Both the position numbers and the translations under genes were made by a program. The notes beneath the pieces are model-generated. The model saw nothing but the letters and a program-made list of their open reading frames with translations. It did not search any database and had not been told where the DNA came from. From Aphelenchoides besseyi (Eukaryota; Nematoda; Chromadorea; Rhabditida; Aphelenchoididae): a stretch of 64,000 bases of DNA. Below are positions 10,138 through 22,751 of this stretch, piece after piece. The stretch spans positions 17,360,001 to 17,424,000 of the forward strand of contig JAMPIQ010000001.1 of the NCBI GenBank assembly GCA_024699855.1, given 5' to 3'. Every line of letters starts with the position of its first letter. Position 1 is the stretch's first letter.

Positions 10138-11474
10138 CGCAGAGCACAAACCTAACGAATAACCAACACTGAAAAAACTCGACGCGAAGTCGATAATATG
10201 CAAATTTTTTTGTCTGAATAAACAACTTAGCATGAGAAAGTGCATAAGAACTTGCATTAAAATTTGCATGCTTAATTAGTTGATCTTGAGATACCACCAT
10301 CACGATGAGCCATCAAGTGATCGTTTTTAGCTCCAAGAAGTGGAAGCTCCAAAGTGACGTCAAAACTCATTCAGTTTCAAACATCGAAGTTCTTCGCTAT
10401 TTCCATGTTCGTTGGGTTGTTTGATTTCTGAGGTCGACTGGACGTTGTACACGTCCTGTTTGATGTCTAAAATGATTGTTGACAGACAGAGTCGATCCTC
10501 AATCTAATTGCATGGCGACAATGTAACACAAACGTTCATTTGATAGCAACAAAGAGATTGGAATATGAAGTTAACATGAAAAGTTGTTTTTGATTAAATT
10601 GTCGATCGATTTCTGTAAATGGTTCTTCTTTCAACGTTTCGTGAATGATTATTTGAGCAAAGAGCAGAAACACACGATCAAAACCGCCCACAGACTTTCC
10701 CGGCACTCCTCACGTTTGTCCTTATCACCGTTCGTGATCGTGGAAGACGAACCGGAACGCGAAATGGCCGCCGATTTGGTCGACTTCTCACCACCGAGAA
10801 ACTCCCGGATCTCGACGTCTTCGTTCGCGCTCACGATTCGCGTTATTTTTTGCGTCGAATGACTCATCGACCTTCTTCGCCGCCAAACCGCTCTCATCGC
10901 CACTGGCCGCTGTTTGTCATCGGTTGTTTGATTAAAAATTGATTCCGTTTTTTCCGTGTTGATTATTTTCCCTTTTCGCGCAAAAAAGATCAACGGCGTC
11001 GAGCAAACTTTCCGACCAAACCGGCGGACCGTTTGCGCGAGCGAGAGACCCCAACGAACAAAACTTACTCGGGTATTTCGATAGGGTGCGCGAACTCAAT
11101 TGATTTCGTGTGTTAACCGCACACGGTTCTCCTCTCCGTTAGAGGTGGTTTAAGAGGTAAATTACTCTTCTTAAGCCGATCATTTTCGTCTAAATTGCTC
11201 TCTTCAAAACGAATCCACGCGCGTCGAAGATTCACGTTCTGCCTTCCACCAATCGGTTGGATATCTCGCCTCCTCGTGCGCCTGTTTGTCCAGCAGTCAG
11301 TTGAGCTTCGAACGGGAGTTTTTTTGTTTGTTTTTGTGGCCAATTGATCGTGAGCCTCCTTCCCGGTGGGCTTCTCGTGTGCATATCCGTCGCCAATGAG
11401 TCATCGGATGTTTCGCGTGTGGTGATTCCTTTCAGTCAACTAATTTGCATTCAAAAAAAGTTTTCGCATGTGCG
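10138..11474. other. Divergent intergenic region
   Basis: About 1.3 kb between two divergently transcribed genes (minus gene at 9143-10137, FGD-like gene from 11475). It presumably contains both promoters. I see no conserved gene, tRNA or repeat array. Open frames around 10584-10862 and 10649-10993 overlap each other and have no recognisable features. Confidence 0.5.
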
Positions 11475-14400
11475 ATGAACGGCAGAAATGTGGAGGACGA
11501 GAATTCAATGTCATTCACCGAGCTACGCGCGAAGTTCGCACAACCGAAAATTGCCGACAAAACGAATGGGATTCAAACAAAAAACGGTTGATTGATTGCC
11601 ATTAGAATAACTTTTGTTCATTTTGTTTTCAGAACATAAGCCGGCAATCGCCAAGAAACCTCAAGTACCACCGATGCACTTTGTAAGTTTGGAAGCTCCC
11701 TCCGAATGTTGTGTTTTCATCGTCGAGTTTTCAGCCCAAACCCCAACATCCGGCTCTTCCCGTAAAGCCCAAACATCTCAAGAACCTGCCATCAGTCTCG
11801 ATTTGTCCGCCGGGCAACGTTCGCCATTTCGTACAGCAGTTGGATCACCCAAACGGCGGCAGGTTGGTTCTTTTGGGGTGTCGATCATGAAATGCGTTGC
11901 TTATTCACGCGCCTCACTCTCGAAACTCTTCTGCCCGCCGGACGTTTTTGTTCGACACGTCGAAATAGCTTTCTCTCGATTGTACGATGATTTCCAATCA
12001 AATGGATTCTATGCGCAAGTATTTGGAGATTCCCGCTCAGAATCTTCAATGGACTTTGGATCAATTGCATTCGTATGTTCATGGAATCGGCGATTCGATT
12101 AGGTACATGAAACGATGATTTCTCGTTGTTTGTTGAAGTGCTCATTCTTCGCGGTTTGTTTGTGAATGCAGACGCGCCCAAAATGCCGAAAACGTTGTGG
12201 GAAAAATGATTTGTTTTTGGGATTAATCGTCGAACTTTTCAACCGGGAGATGTCGCTCCTTTTCCGTCTTCTTGTACGGTCCAATGAATCAAACTTGTGG
12301 ACTAAAGTTGGCCCCGACGTTGTTTTCCGATCGAAAATTTCTCGAGCAAAATCATCGGAACCCGCGAAGTTTCGCTCCAAATACACGTTCGCTATTCGAG
12401 AAGCGTCGTTGGGTCTCTTCAGCGCAGCTGATTAAACGACTTGGCCCATTCGATTGCACGTAGAATGCATATGCATGAGAATGAAGAGCGAATTCGTGAC
12501 CTTTGTTGTTGTTCGATTTGCTTTTCTAAGTGGCCGGACGTTCCATTTTGCACGCATCTCAACTTTTGGTATCGCTCCCAAATGATATGGCGACTAATTT
12601 GCTGCTGGAATTGTGTAAAAGAATGGTTAGCAAAAATGAAGCCAATGGGTTGGATTTGAGCCTTCTAATCTCGTTTCGATTTCAGTCCTCTTGCCACATC
12701 GCTTTTCTCCAATCGACCCTCATCGCCGAATGTCCCGTCCGATGCTTCCAGCGATTTTTCGTTCAACGACTTCGAAATGTCCGGCGAAAACTCCGGTGAA
12801 TCGAGTCAACGGTAAGTGGTCGGCTAATGGAAATAATTTTTTGGTACTTTAGAAGCGAAACGAATTCGAACGAAAACACATTGCACGGGAGTATAATTGC
12901 AGAGTTGATTCAACAGGGACTCTTCAAGAAGACGGCTACTGTTCAGTAAGTAGCAAATTGGGTTGCACTTGGAACTCTCGGGTTTAGATCTCATTTGCCT
13001 GCGGACGTTGATCGAGTTCGTTTGTCAACCAAAAAAGAAGCTCCATCATCGCAGGAAACAACACCGACGATCGCAAATCAAAGTGTTTTGCGCAAAGATT
13101 CTGATGACCAAAAGGATAAACGGTTCGAACATTTGAGTGACACTAATCTTTGTGTTGTAGAAAAACGATTGAAATTTGCCGTCCCACGACTTCGACGTCA
13201 AGTTCCGACGACGAGAATGCGATTTTCGTTTATCACACCGGCGATAAGAAAGAAGACGAACGACTTCGGGATCTGCACGGTGTTGCATACGAAGTTTACA
13301 TAACCGAAAAAACGTTCGTTGATCTGCTTCAAAACATTGCCGTAAGTCATTAGACCAACCTCGTGAGTTATTTTTCCATTCAGGATCTTCCCTATTACAT
13401 TCACGAGTATACGCGGCGAACAAACAACGATGTTTTGCTGATTGCATCACAAAGTAAAAAGCACGTGGTTCTTCGACTGCACAATCACATCCAAGCTCTT
13501 TTGCCTTTTCATCAAGAGATGTTAAACGGCTTTGGTAAAATCTATCAATATTGGTTAGTGGGAAGTTGCCATTTGAGTTAATGAACTTCTTCAGGGACTC
13601 AAGACGACCACGTTTGGCGGAGTTCATGTTCAAACACGCTCCCTATCTCAATCAATGTAAACCGTTTTTGACCGAAAAAATGGAAATCGTTGACGAGTTG
13701 AGTAAGGAACTGGTTTGGAACAAGCATCTTGCACGTATCATCAAAGGAGTTAGTTGATGTCACATGCTTATTTTTGAATTTGTTGTTTTAGTTTGAGAAA
13801 GATGTTTTGAATCAAAGATACAACAAGAACTTGAATGAACAACAACAAGGAAATCGAGCCTTCAACATGGCCAATGGGAATTTGCCGTTGACTCATCAGC
13901 TCGACAGCGTGCATCAACATCTGACTCGGTATTTGTTGTTGATGAAACGCTACACCGATTTGTTGTTGCCAAGCGAACAGCCGGAATATGAAATGGCAAA
14001 GAAAGCCGTGGAGTTGTTGGACAAAGTGATCGGAAACATCAATTCGGCTTTCGGAACAAGCGAGATGCAAGCGAAACTTTTGGAGTTGCATCGAAAGCTT
14101 CAGGTTTGCTTTGAGCCAAATGAGAAGTGTATGACTGATGTTTAAGGGCGAAATTGATGTCTTTGCTGCACATCGTCGTTTAGTTCACGAAGGAGAAGTG
14201 AAGAAACAAACAAGACGAAATGAACAGCGACGACATCTCATTTTGGTAAACAAAGCTGTTGAGAAGATTTCTGAGCTTCCTATTTTAGTTCTCAGATTGT
14301 TTGGTTCTGTGCTCATACGTTTTGGGTGGTGACTACTTCGATGTGAACAAAATTTACTTTCTGCCTTTGGATCACTTGAATCTGAAGACAGAAGACCACG

Positions 14401-15706
14401 TGGATCATGAACGCGAGTTTACGGTCATGACTTCGATCAAATCATTTGTTATCATAACTGAAACAAAACGCGATCGTGACTCGTGGGTCTCACAGATCGA
14501 AGAAACGAAGGCGGAGTATTTGAATTTGTTGGATCGTTGGTGTGGACCACCGCGTGTGGGTGCGATCATTGGCAAGAAGACTGGAAATGGAGCGACGGAT
14601 GAAGAAGAAAAACTGACGCCTACAGATCCGAACATTCGTTTTTTGGACGACGCTTCATTGGAATTTCTGAATACCTGTGAGTTGATAAACGACGAAGGAT
14701 TATTAGGAAGGGTTTTCAGTACCACCAAGACGTCGAATAGAACTTCAGGAGTGGATCAACGACAATCAGGCAACCGGTTGCATGGTTTTGGAATGCAAAA
14801 CCGCTTTTACACTCATCACTCGAAGGCACCATTGTCGTTGGTAAGGAGTATTCTAATCCAATGTTATTGAATATCTTCTTAGGTGCGGATTAGTGATTTG
14901 TAGTCGATGCACAGGTTATGCGCCTATTGAAGCTATGAATTTTATCAAAGAAAAAGTTTGTCCCGAATGCTACAACGATCATTTGGAAGACTGTAAGTAA
15001 AAACGAATGAATGAAGCCGATGTTTAAGTGTAGTTAAAAACTTACGTTTGTTCCCATTGAAAATGTTGGAAGGGACATCGATTGTGATCGACGAACAACC
15101 GATCAATGACGATAGACCCAAAGAACCGATGTCGAAAGCCACTTACTGGAAGAACATACATCAGCAATTGGTCAAAGATCCGTTCGGCGATGCGGTGCGA
15201 ATTCTGTACAACAACGGTCGACGTTGGGAACACCCACAGAATCTGTTTCGACCACCAACACATCAGGGATTTCATCGGCCACCAAAGAGTATGCTCAAGG
15301 AGTTTTTCACGAACAACGAAGAGCTTTTGGTCACTGGAAAAGTTCACTTCTCTCATAAGAAGCGAAAAAGTGAAATTCGTTGGGCACGTGTCTACAAAGA
15401 TTACAACATCGAGCTCTACAAAGCGGAACTGGTAAGTTAGTCGTTTCCACTTCTTAATTGCTTCTTCTTCAGGACACCACTCCTTCCGAACGGTTCTTTA
15501 TTCACGGCTACAGTGTATACGAAGTTTCAGAGCCAACGAAACAAAAACAAGGCGTCGAATTTGTACTTGTACACGTGAATGAAGTTGAAAACAAACGTAA
15601 AACTCATCAGTTGCGAATCGGCGTCGAACATCCGAAAGCCGTGGAGCAATGGCGCGAGAGTTTGATTCACGAGTTGAATCTTTCGGTTCTCGATTCTTTA
15701 GATTGA
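11475..15706 (+). CDS. FGD-family RhoGEF (DH-PH-FYVE-PH), EXC-5-like
   Basis: Activator of Cdc42-type GTPases; family members shape the cortical actin and membranes of tubular cells. The N-terminal part (exons from 11475, start MNGRNVEDENS) is Pro/Ser-rich and unordered. The DH domain runs from about 13250 to 14103 (LHGVAYEVYITEKTFVDLL, FGKIYQYW, LTRYLLLMKRYTDLL). PH1 follows (HLILFSDCLVLCSYVLGG). A FYVE finger at about 14730-14995 has the signature RRHHCRWCG plus the CSRC and CPEC pairs. A second PH domain starts near 15320 (TGKVHFSHKKRKSEIRWARV), and the stop is at 15706. This order is diagnostic of FGD1-6. At least a dozen short introns; one near 12103-12684 is about 580 nt. The junction between about 11860 and 11990 is not fully resolved. 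An AATAAA lies about 230 bp after the stop. Confidence 0.88.
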
Positions 15707-15951
15707 TTCTGTAGATAGTTGCATTCCGGTTCCCTTCCTCTTACGTGTATGTCTTCTCATTCCAACAGTCACAAACTTTCCTCTTCATTCGGTGCTTTCT
15801 CTTCCCAGTTTTGTGCTTACCGGTCAGTTAAATGAAAGTCAATTTGTTCGACACGGAGATTACTTTACTCAACTTAGATTCCCGACCTCTGCCACTTTTC
15901 ATTCACTTTGTGCAAAGAAATCGATGCTTTAAATAAAATCTGTTTATACAC

Positions 15952-17238
15952 TCAAACAATCAAACTCTCGGTGTTCTCTTTTTCAAACTCCACGTTCTCC
16001 AGTGGATGAACGCGATTGTGGAGTTGTCGTAGAATCACTTTCAATTGACCGACATTGCCGGTCTTCGCACTCAACGGTAAAATGGCGGCAAATCGAATAG
16101 GATGTTTTGGCCGTATGTTATCCGGCAACTGCAGATGCCAATCATGTTGAGCGAACAAGGGCATAAGTTCGTCTGCTTTCTGAGTCAACTCGTTTGCTAG
16201 TATCTATCATAAATACAAACCTCTTGACCACCGGGTAGGTCAATTTTGTTTAAAACCATAATCACCGATTTACTTATCATTTTTTTGTCGTAGTTCTCCA
16301 TTTCACTATTCAAAATGCCCACCGATTCGAGGGCGTTTCTGAAGTACATAAAAGGTCTCAAAGTTTAAAGGAAGTAAAAACTAACCGCTGGAGATCATAG
16401 GAATTACTCGAAAGTTTAAAGCCATGAACATCAACGACCATAATAAGAATATCACTGTGCTCTAAATGCTTCAGGAATGCATAGCCACGTCCACGATTCA
16501 ACGATGCTCCTTCGATGATACCCGGCAAATCAGCTACAGACAACGAAAACGGATCGCCAGGGTCGTCATCATTCTCATCGTTTCCTTCATTCAACTCGTA
16601 TGTTACATTCAACACCTGTGGATGGAGGGTAGTGAACGGATAGTCGGCGATTTTGATTTTCTTCGTCGGTACCAGTGCGTTTAACAAGGTCGATTTTCCG
16701 GCATTAGGCAGACCAATGAATCCAACGTTGGTTGTCAGTTTCAAGTGAATGGCCATTTGAACGACTTCGCCTTTTTCGCCTCTAAATCCAAATCAAAACT
16801 GAGGGAATGGTGAACTCACTTGTATTTAGTTTTCGGACAACCTCCACGACCACCTTTAGCGACCATGTACTTCTTGTTCACTTCAACGCATCTCGCCAAC
16901 AACATTCGAGTTGCCGAATTGACACACTCAACACCCAATGGTACATTAATGACTACATCGTTACCGTGCTCGCCGACCAATTTGACTTTTGAGGCGTCGG
17001 CGCCGCTGGTCGCTTTCAGACTTCGATTAATCGCGTATTGTTGACAGAATTGAAAGAAGTTCGCTTTTTTCACCGGACGCACGTAAACCGAACCGCCGTT
17101 ACCACCGATCCCGTTGTACACCGGAACGCCTTTGCCGCCGGCTCCCGACTTGACGGTGAAGTGGAGAACATCACGACGCAAAATCGAAGAGTCACCCAAA
17201 CGTTTCGCTGACTGTCGACATAATCCGAGTATTCGCAT
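15952..17238 (-). CDS. Obg-family GTPase, GTPBP10-like
   Basis: OBG GTPase that, in animals, acts in assembly of the large mitochondrial ribosomal subunit. ATG at 17238. The N-terminal glycine-rich OBG fold is present (SGAGGKGVPVYNGIGGNGGS, VAKGGRGG). The GTPase domain has G1 GLPNAGKST, G3 DLPGIIEGA, G4 NKID and G5 SAK. The segment FKLSSNSYDLQR matches GTPBP10 better than MTG2/GTPBP5. Small introns sit near 16770-16820, 16340-16385 and 16200. The stop is at 15952. It lies 192 bp downstream of RPL15 on the same strand, operon-like spacing that would couple cytosolic and organellar ribosome production (inference). Confidence 0.88.
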
Positions 17239-17430
17239 CGAAAACTGTTCATTTGATTTTGAGTTATTTGATTACGAGAATGTAGACAAAACTTTTGTTT
17301 AGAGCTCATACTCTTTCCTGAAGCAATGAAATAAAAGTGGATTGTTTACAACACATTTTAATAAACCATTTAATAACGCGCACAAAAGTGCAACAACAAT
17401 AACAGAGTGAACAGTTCGCGTCGAGGGTGT

Positions 17431-18223
17431 TTAACGCTTACGACGAACCGCAAAGGTGTTTCGACGTTTCCAGTTGGCGCGACGCGAACCGCCGGTGGTC
17501 TTGTTGTAGTTGAGACCTTTGCCGATTCCACGACTCTTACGACCGGCCGAAGTCAGACCGCGAAGTTCGCGGTGCTTGTGCACGGGCTTCGTGATCCATT
17601 GGGTGTCGGCGTTGTTGCGGATGGCCGGATGGAACGGATCAATGAGGATGACTTCGAAGAACTTGTAGACCGAATCCTCACCGACCCAGTAGGAGTTAAG
17701 AACGCGAAGAGCACTACAACGGCGTCCAACACGTTCCTGAAGACAATCGAAAAACCATTGAAAATAATCGTGAAAACAAACCTCAGCAACCGATTGCAAA
17801 TTGCGAGCGAATTTCAATTCGTTGACACCGTGAGTTTTCGGTTTGCCGTAGGTTTGACCTTTGGTCACTGGACGTTTACGTCCACCGCGCAAAACTCGAA
17901 CACGATAGATGACGTAGCCTAAAGCGTGGAAGTTGAGCAAATGAATGCAAACTGATGGATTACCTTGCTTGGCTTTGTATCCCAAACGACGAGCCTTTTC
18001 GGGACGAGTTGGACGTGGGCAACGGTGAATGCGAGTCAATTGGCGATAGTGCCAAGTGCGAATGCGGAGCAGATAGCGCATCACCTGAAAACATTGAGAC
18101 TTCGAAATTCGGAAGCTCGAGAACTCACATCCGATTGCTTCTTTCGCCAGATCTCTTGCATGTACCTGAAAACGAGAACGGTTTCGAGACTTCACAGCTG
18201 GAAACTTACTTGTAGGCACCCAT
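17431..18223 (-). CDS. rpl-15: 60S ribosomal protein L15 (eL15)
   Basis: Structural protein of the large cytosolic ribosomal subunit. The first exon is only 14 nt (18210-18223, MGAYK split across the intron), followed by [12 protein letters not shown], then [86 protein letters not shown] and a basic C-terminus. These match eL15 along its full length of about 204 residues. A 45-nt intron inside YKAKQG/YVIYRV is open in frame, so an unspliced read would insert 15 residues not found in other eL15 proteins. Other introns are near 17738-17782 and 18086-18130. Upstream of, and probably co-transcribed with, the GTPBP10-like gene. Confidence 0.97.
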
Positions 18224-18854
18224 GATGAACTTAAACAGAAATGAAATCGGTTAGTGAAAATGGACAAAACTCGGGAGTTCGCGACACGAATGGAAATTTT
18301 AGGTCGATTTTGATTTTGACCAAGAACTCAACGTTATAAAGAATATTTTCAAAAAAAAGAAAAATCGAAAATTCCAATGGTGAGAACTTAAACGTGAGTA
18401 AACGGCGAAAATGTTCAGCATACGAGCGAGTAGGCACAAGCACTCGACTACGCTCCGAAGGACAATCATTCCGGTCGAGACCGTTGAGACGCACCTCCGA
18501 TTCAACGCGCTATTTTTTCGCGGGTTGTCGGTCGCGTCTCTCCGCTCACGAGCCGTCCAACCACAAGCTCAACAAACCTCTGACTCTCTGCTTTCTTCTC
18601 ATTGCCGTTGGACGGAAATCCTCGTGCACTTCAGATCTTGTGTTTTGACTTTTTGTCGATTTGCAACCTTTTCGTTGAGAAGTTTTGTTTTCTGGGGGGT
18701 GTTTTTGCATAACGTTCTTCCGCGAATCACGACGAGGAAATCGATTTGATGTTTTCAGTTTAATCGGCAGTCTCATTGATCGACGGCTTGTTTTTTTGAC
18801 ATCAATAGGGTTCGTTGTGCTCTTGGCTTCTTCGATTATTGGTTTTTAGACACA
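18224..18854. other. Divergent promoter region between RPL15 and SKP1
   Basis: About 630 bp separating two divergent housekeeping genes. It contains pyrimidine-rich patches (for example around 18585-18605) and no open frame with recognisable content. Probably a bidirectional promoter plus 5' UTRs. Confidence 0.5.
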
Positions 18855-19552
18855 ATGAAGATTGTCTTGCAATCCAACGACAACGAAGAGTTCGAAGTGG
18901 ATCGTGATGTTATTCGATTGTCCACGACTTTGAATACCATGTTTCAAGATCTCGGAATGGACGACCCAGAACAAGGCGAAACGCTCAATGATCCGATTCC
19001 GTTGGCAAACGTGAACGGCGCGATTCTTCGCAAAGTCATCCAATGGTGTCAACATCACAAGGACGATCCGCCACTTCCCGCCGATTCGGACAACAAGGAA
19101 CGTCGCACCGATGACATTGGAAGGTAAAAGAAACTCATTTTACTTGTGATTATAATTCTTTTTTTAGTTGGGATACGGAGTACTTAAAGGTTTGTGGATT
19201 CATAGCGCGTGGGGCATTTGTGGATCTTCTACGAGCGTTGTGAATATGCACGGCTTTCGATATCGCTCTGATAGATGATCCATGGATGAAGAAGATTGTG
19301 TTGATCATCGAATTTTCCGTGCCCAAATAACTGGTTGGATTGCAGGTTGACCAAGGAACATTGTTCGAACTGATTCTCGCCGCTAACTACCTGGACGTTC
19401 GCGGTCTTTTGGATGTGGCATGCAAGACGGTTGCCAACATGATCAAAGGCAAATCACCGGAAGAGATTCGTCGCACGTTCAACATCAAGAACGATTTTAC
19501 GGCCGAAGAGGAAGAGCAAATTCGAAAGGAAAATGCGTGGTGCGAAGACTAA
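18855..19552 (+). CDS. skr-1: SKP1-related SCF ubiquitin ligase adaptor
   Basis: Adaptor that links cullin-1 to F-box proteins. Three exons: 18855 to about 19124, a small one (WDTEYLK) near 19168-19191, and the last from about 19347 to 19552. The POZ-like N-terminal fold is seen in [20 protein letters not shown] and [20 protein letters not shown]. The C-terminal F-box-binding helices are [20 protein letters not shown] and [18 protein letters not shown], ending in the typical ENAWCED. Length of about 166 residues fits the family. Nematodes carry many SKP1 relatives; the closeness to canonical SKP1 suggests the conserved skr-1/2 type. AATAAA at 19742 provides the 3' end and overlaps the 3' side of the converging gene. 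Confidence 0.95.
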
Positions 19553-19762
19553 ACGGTGTTTTTTTCTGTTGGCACATAAAATCAGTTATTCTGTAGTTTA
19601 CTTCTCCCGACGATCTTCCTCCTCATAATTATTTGTATCCAGTTTCCTCTTTTGATATTGTGAATTTTTCGAGACTATGAAAGAAAACCCGTTTATGTGC
19701 TCGCACTTAAGTTTTGTACATGATGTGTTTTCTTCGTTTGGGAATAAAAATCGAAACGATTA

Positions 19763-20606
19763 TTAGAACTGTTGATTTTGTCGTCGTAAACTTTCGTGAT
19801 GGTGAATCTGGGACTGTTGATAGGTGGGTGGTGGCGGGAACATCGAGTCGAAACCCGGTGGTTGGATTTGAAATACGGGACTTTGTGGTGGAATCGGATC
19901 GACGGTTTGTCGGCGCTTTATCAGCAGAAAACCGAGTAGAAGGTAGACAGATGCCGTGAAGAAAGCGGCTGTGCTTTGGAAGACATAGCGACTTTGCAGC
20001 TCCTAAACAGACGTTTAATCGAAAAGTCGACTTGGTGGTACCTGAATGTCTGATGGTGAGGGTTTGCAGTCTTTGTCTTTCATCATGATGCCAAAACTAG
20101 AAATAAGCAGAAGAGCAGCCGAAGCGAAAAACTTTGCGGATCCGAGCACCGTGGTTATGAGGTATGAGTTGTCTTCGATTTTGTAGCGTCGAAATTGCAT
20201 TAAAAAGATGATGGCAAATGCCGCCAAAGAGACGAGAGTAAAGAACGGAAATGCACTTCCTGAAATGGAACGTCGATCAGTCATTTTCTTGCTGTAACTA
20301 ACTGATTGAATAGACGTATAGGTCGTGAATTTGAATGCAACTTCGAACTTCTTTCTTCGTCGTCCACTCATGATCGAGAAGGTAGAACAAGCCGGCCATT
20401 GCCGTCGAGTTGATCAGAAATCCAATCATGAACAACATTCGCGGAGTCGTTCCCTGCATATGTCTCGGACGCCATTGCAGTTGTGGAAGACGACTGAGCG
20501 TTCGCCTCGACCGCCGATTGGGTTCCGTGCATTCTGCCGCGGCGATCGCTTCGGCCGATGGCGGCGGAATGATCGTCGATAGTCGTGGATTTGCTGACGG
20601 AGCCAT
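19763..20606 (-). CDS. Four-span membrane protein (MARVEL-like topology)
   Basis: Four hydrophobic spans are clear: MLFMIGFLINSTAMAGLFYL, FPFFTLVSLAAFAIIFLMQF, YLITTVLGSAKFFASAALLL, and YVFQSTAAFFTASVYLLLGF, the last near 19960. The tail is cytosolic, rich in Pro/Gln and includes PPPPTY, a WW- or ubiquitin-ligase-binding type motif. TAA at 19763. Loop cysteines are present (RSCIQ and KDCKP). Topology resembles MARVEL-domain proteins but no signature proves it. I start the model at the first in-frame ATG (20606). The frame stays open upstream, so a further exon may exist: an exon-like block at 21000-21136 (MSQRFRGEWTCGE, a hydrophobic span, then a GTGAGT donor) is a candidate, but the junction is not resolved. 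Confidence 0.65.
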
Positions 20607-22751
20607 CAATGGAATGGTTCGAACGTGCGGGACGTTAACACGCAAAACATTGAGACCGAACGAAATCGTAGGCCAAAGACGACGAGTCAGCGGCGTGAAG
20701 TGTTTCTGTCACTTCGAAGCTAAAAACATCGATTCGTCAACTCTTGACGCATCGTTTTTTGCTGCGGAGCCCTCAAACGGTAAAACGACCTCGAGCAAAA
20801 ATTCTCGTAAACGTCATTCAAATGGAAGTTAATTTCGACTGTTAAACCCGAACGAGTTCTTTCCGGCTTCAACGAAAAAGTGAGTCACATGAGAGGAACG
20901 GATAAGTGGTGAGGCGACGGGTTATACCGTGGATCGGGAAAACGGATTGTTCTCGATTGCGATCCCCTTTCCTCCCGTTCAACGGTCGTCGTCCAACTCA
21001 CGTGAAGCAGACAACCGTTGAGGTTCATGATTCGGGTGAGGGGAGAGACCGCCGTGAAGATTATGGAAAGAAGGAACAAACAAGAAATAAATAAACATTC
21101 TCCGCACGTCCATTCGCCTCTAAACCGTTGACTCATCTTCTGAATTAAAAGTCCGTGCAAAAAACGAAGCGTCTGATTTCGCACAATGGACGTGTTACGA
21201 TCCGAAAACATTGCTCTTGTATAAGCGGCGGCCTTTTACAATCGCTCTCTCTTCTGTCGCACCAAAAAACAGCGCACGTACGAAAACGAGCCGCGAACGT
21301 AACAAACGAAATGGAACTTTACGAAAAACCGTAACATCAGAATGAGCTCCTCGGCTTTCGAGCTTATCAAAACTTCCCGACCGAATGTTTCGGGCCTTCA
21401 ACGTGCTGATGTCCTTGCCGTGAATGCGGACGTTGGAAATAAACAGAAGCTTGAAATAACCAGGAATCGAGTTGTCGAAACTGTCAACGATCGTGATTTC
21501 CGACCAATCTTCGAAATAGAATTGCGAAATGAAAGCAGCTGAACAAACGTTTTGGTTTCGGGGCCGTCGATTCGAGAACCCAAACTGAAAATATCACTTG
21601 TCGTTGATTGCAAAGACAATGCAACGTGGATCAGAGCTTTGAAGAAAAGATTACGTACAGTAAGCACTTTGAAATCCAATTTGCCACCATAAACGTTTTC
21701 GGACACCAACTCGTGACTTCCCATTTGTGACTTCATATTCCGGTTCGAAACTCGAATTCACATCTGTCCTTCGAACTCCACGCCATTACCGACTAATAAG
21801 CGGAATTCATCCGATTTGGCGCATCGAAGTTTGTTGCCATCCGACTTTCCGGTTTTCACTTTTGCGATGGCAATTCAATTTTAACTTATTAGGCAATTGA
21901 ACGGGAGTTATGGTTCCCGGTTGGCGATTAGCGGAAGAAGAGTTACACGGAGATTGCGAAGATCCGCGAAATTGCTTCCGCTTTTGGAACGAAATTCGCG
22001 CAATCGAATCATCAGGTCGTTCGAGATGTTTGAACATAATTCGGAGGTTAATCGCCGACTATTCAAAGCCAATTGACCTTTTGGCGCTTGTTTGTCCGTT
22101 GATTATGAGCCATTGATTCCTCTTCCCAACATCCACGACCTTAAACGTCTGGTCGGCAGATGTGAGAAGTTTGTGGAGGGTGTTTTTTTGAAAATTTATT
22201 CAGAAATGAGCACTTTGAATCACGAAAACGTCGGGTTTCGTTGAGTTCGGCAGCTGCGGCGAGACTCGAGAGTGGCGGTGCGTCTTGAGCGACCCACGGC
22301 TTCTGGTCGCTCAATGGCCATCTGCCCGCGCTCCGTCCACTTTGTGGTCCATTTCTGACCCAACGGTTTTCGTGCTCATTGTGCGGGTTGTTAAGAACGG
22401 AGCCGTGAACACGCGCCGGTTTCCATAACCTTTGGACGTTTTGTGACCATAACCTTCGTACTTGAGGACCTCCAATTTCTGCTCTCAATTGACCGCAATT
22501 TCCGGCCCTCATTACACTCTCGTGTTTATTGACCGTCGAAATAAACAGCAAAAGTTTTAGAGCAAACACTCCGCCCTTTTTGAGACCACCACTCTCGAGC
22601 CGCTTCTCTGCGTTAGCTCGACATTTCGGAGCGTACACCGTGAGCCCTCCGACGCATTCTCGCCTCTTGGCCTCAGGCGAGGAATTTCGCTTTCGTCTCA
22701 CGAGGCCTCAAAATCCTGCGGATTGTCGGACACCTTCGAGTGGTCGCATTG
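20607..22751. other. Intergenic region with one candidate upstream exon
   Basis: Between the four-span protein and the SPRY gene. It includes an exon-like minus-strand block at about 21000-21136 (ATG, a hydrophobic segment CLFISCLFLLSIIFTAV, and a GTGAGT donor) that may be a first exon of the four-span protein. The rest, about 1.6 kb to 22751, shows only short open frames without recognisable content. It should also contain the promoter of the SPRY gene. Confidence 0.4.

Noticed and set aside
17738..18130. 15-residue insertion in RPL15 suggested by a continuous open frame
   Set aside because: The extra residues coincide with a GTAATC...TTTAG intron of 45 nt, and removal restores the conserved eL15 sequence.
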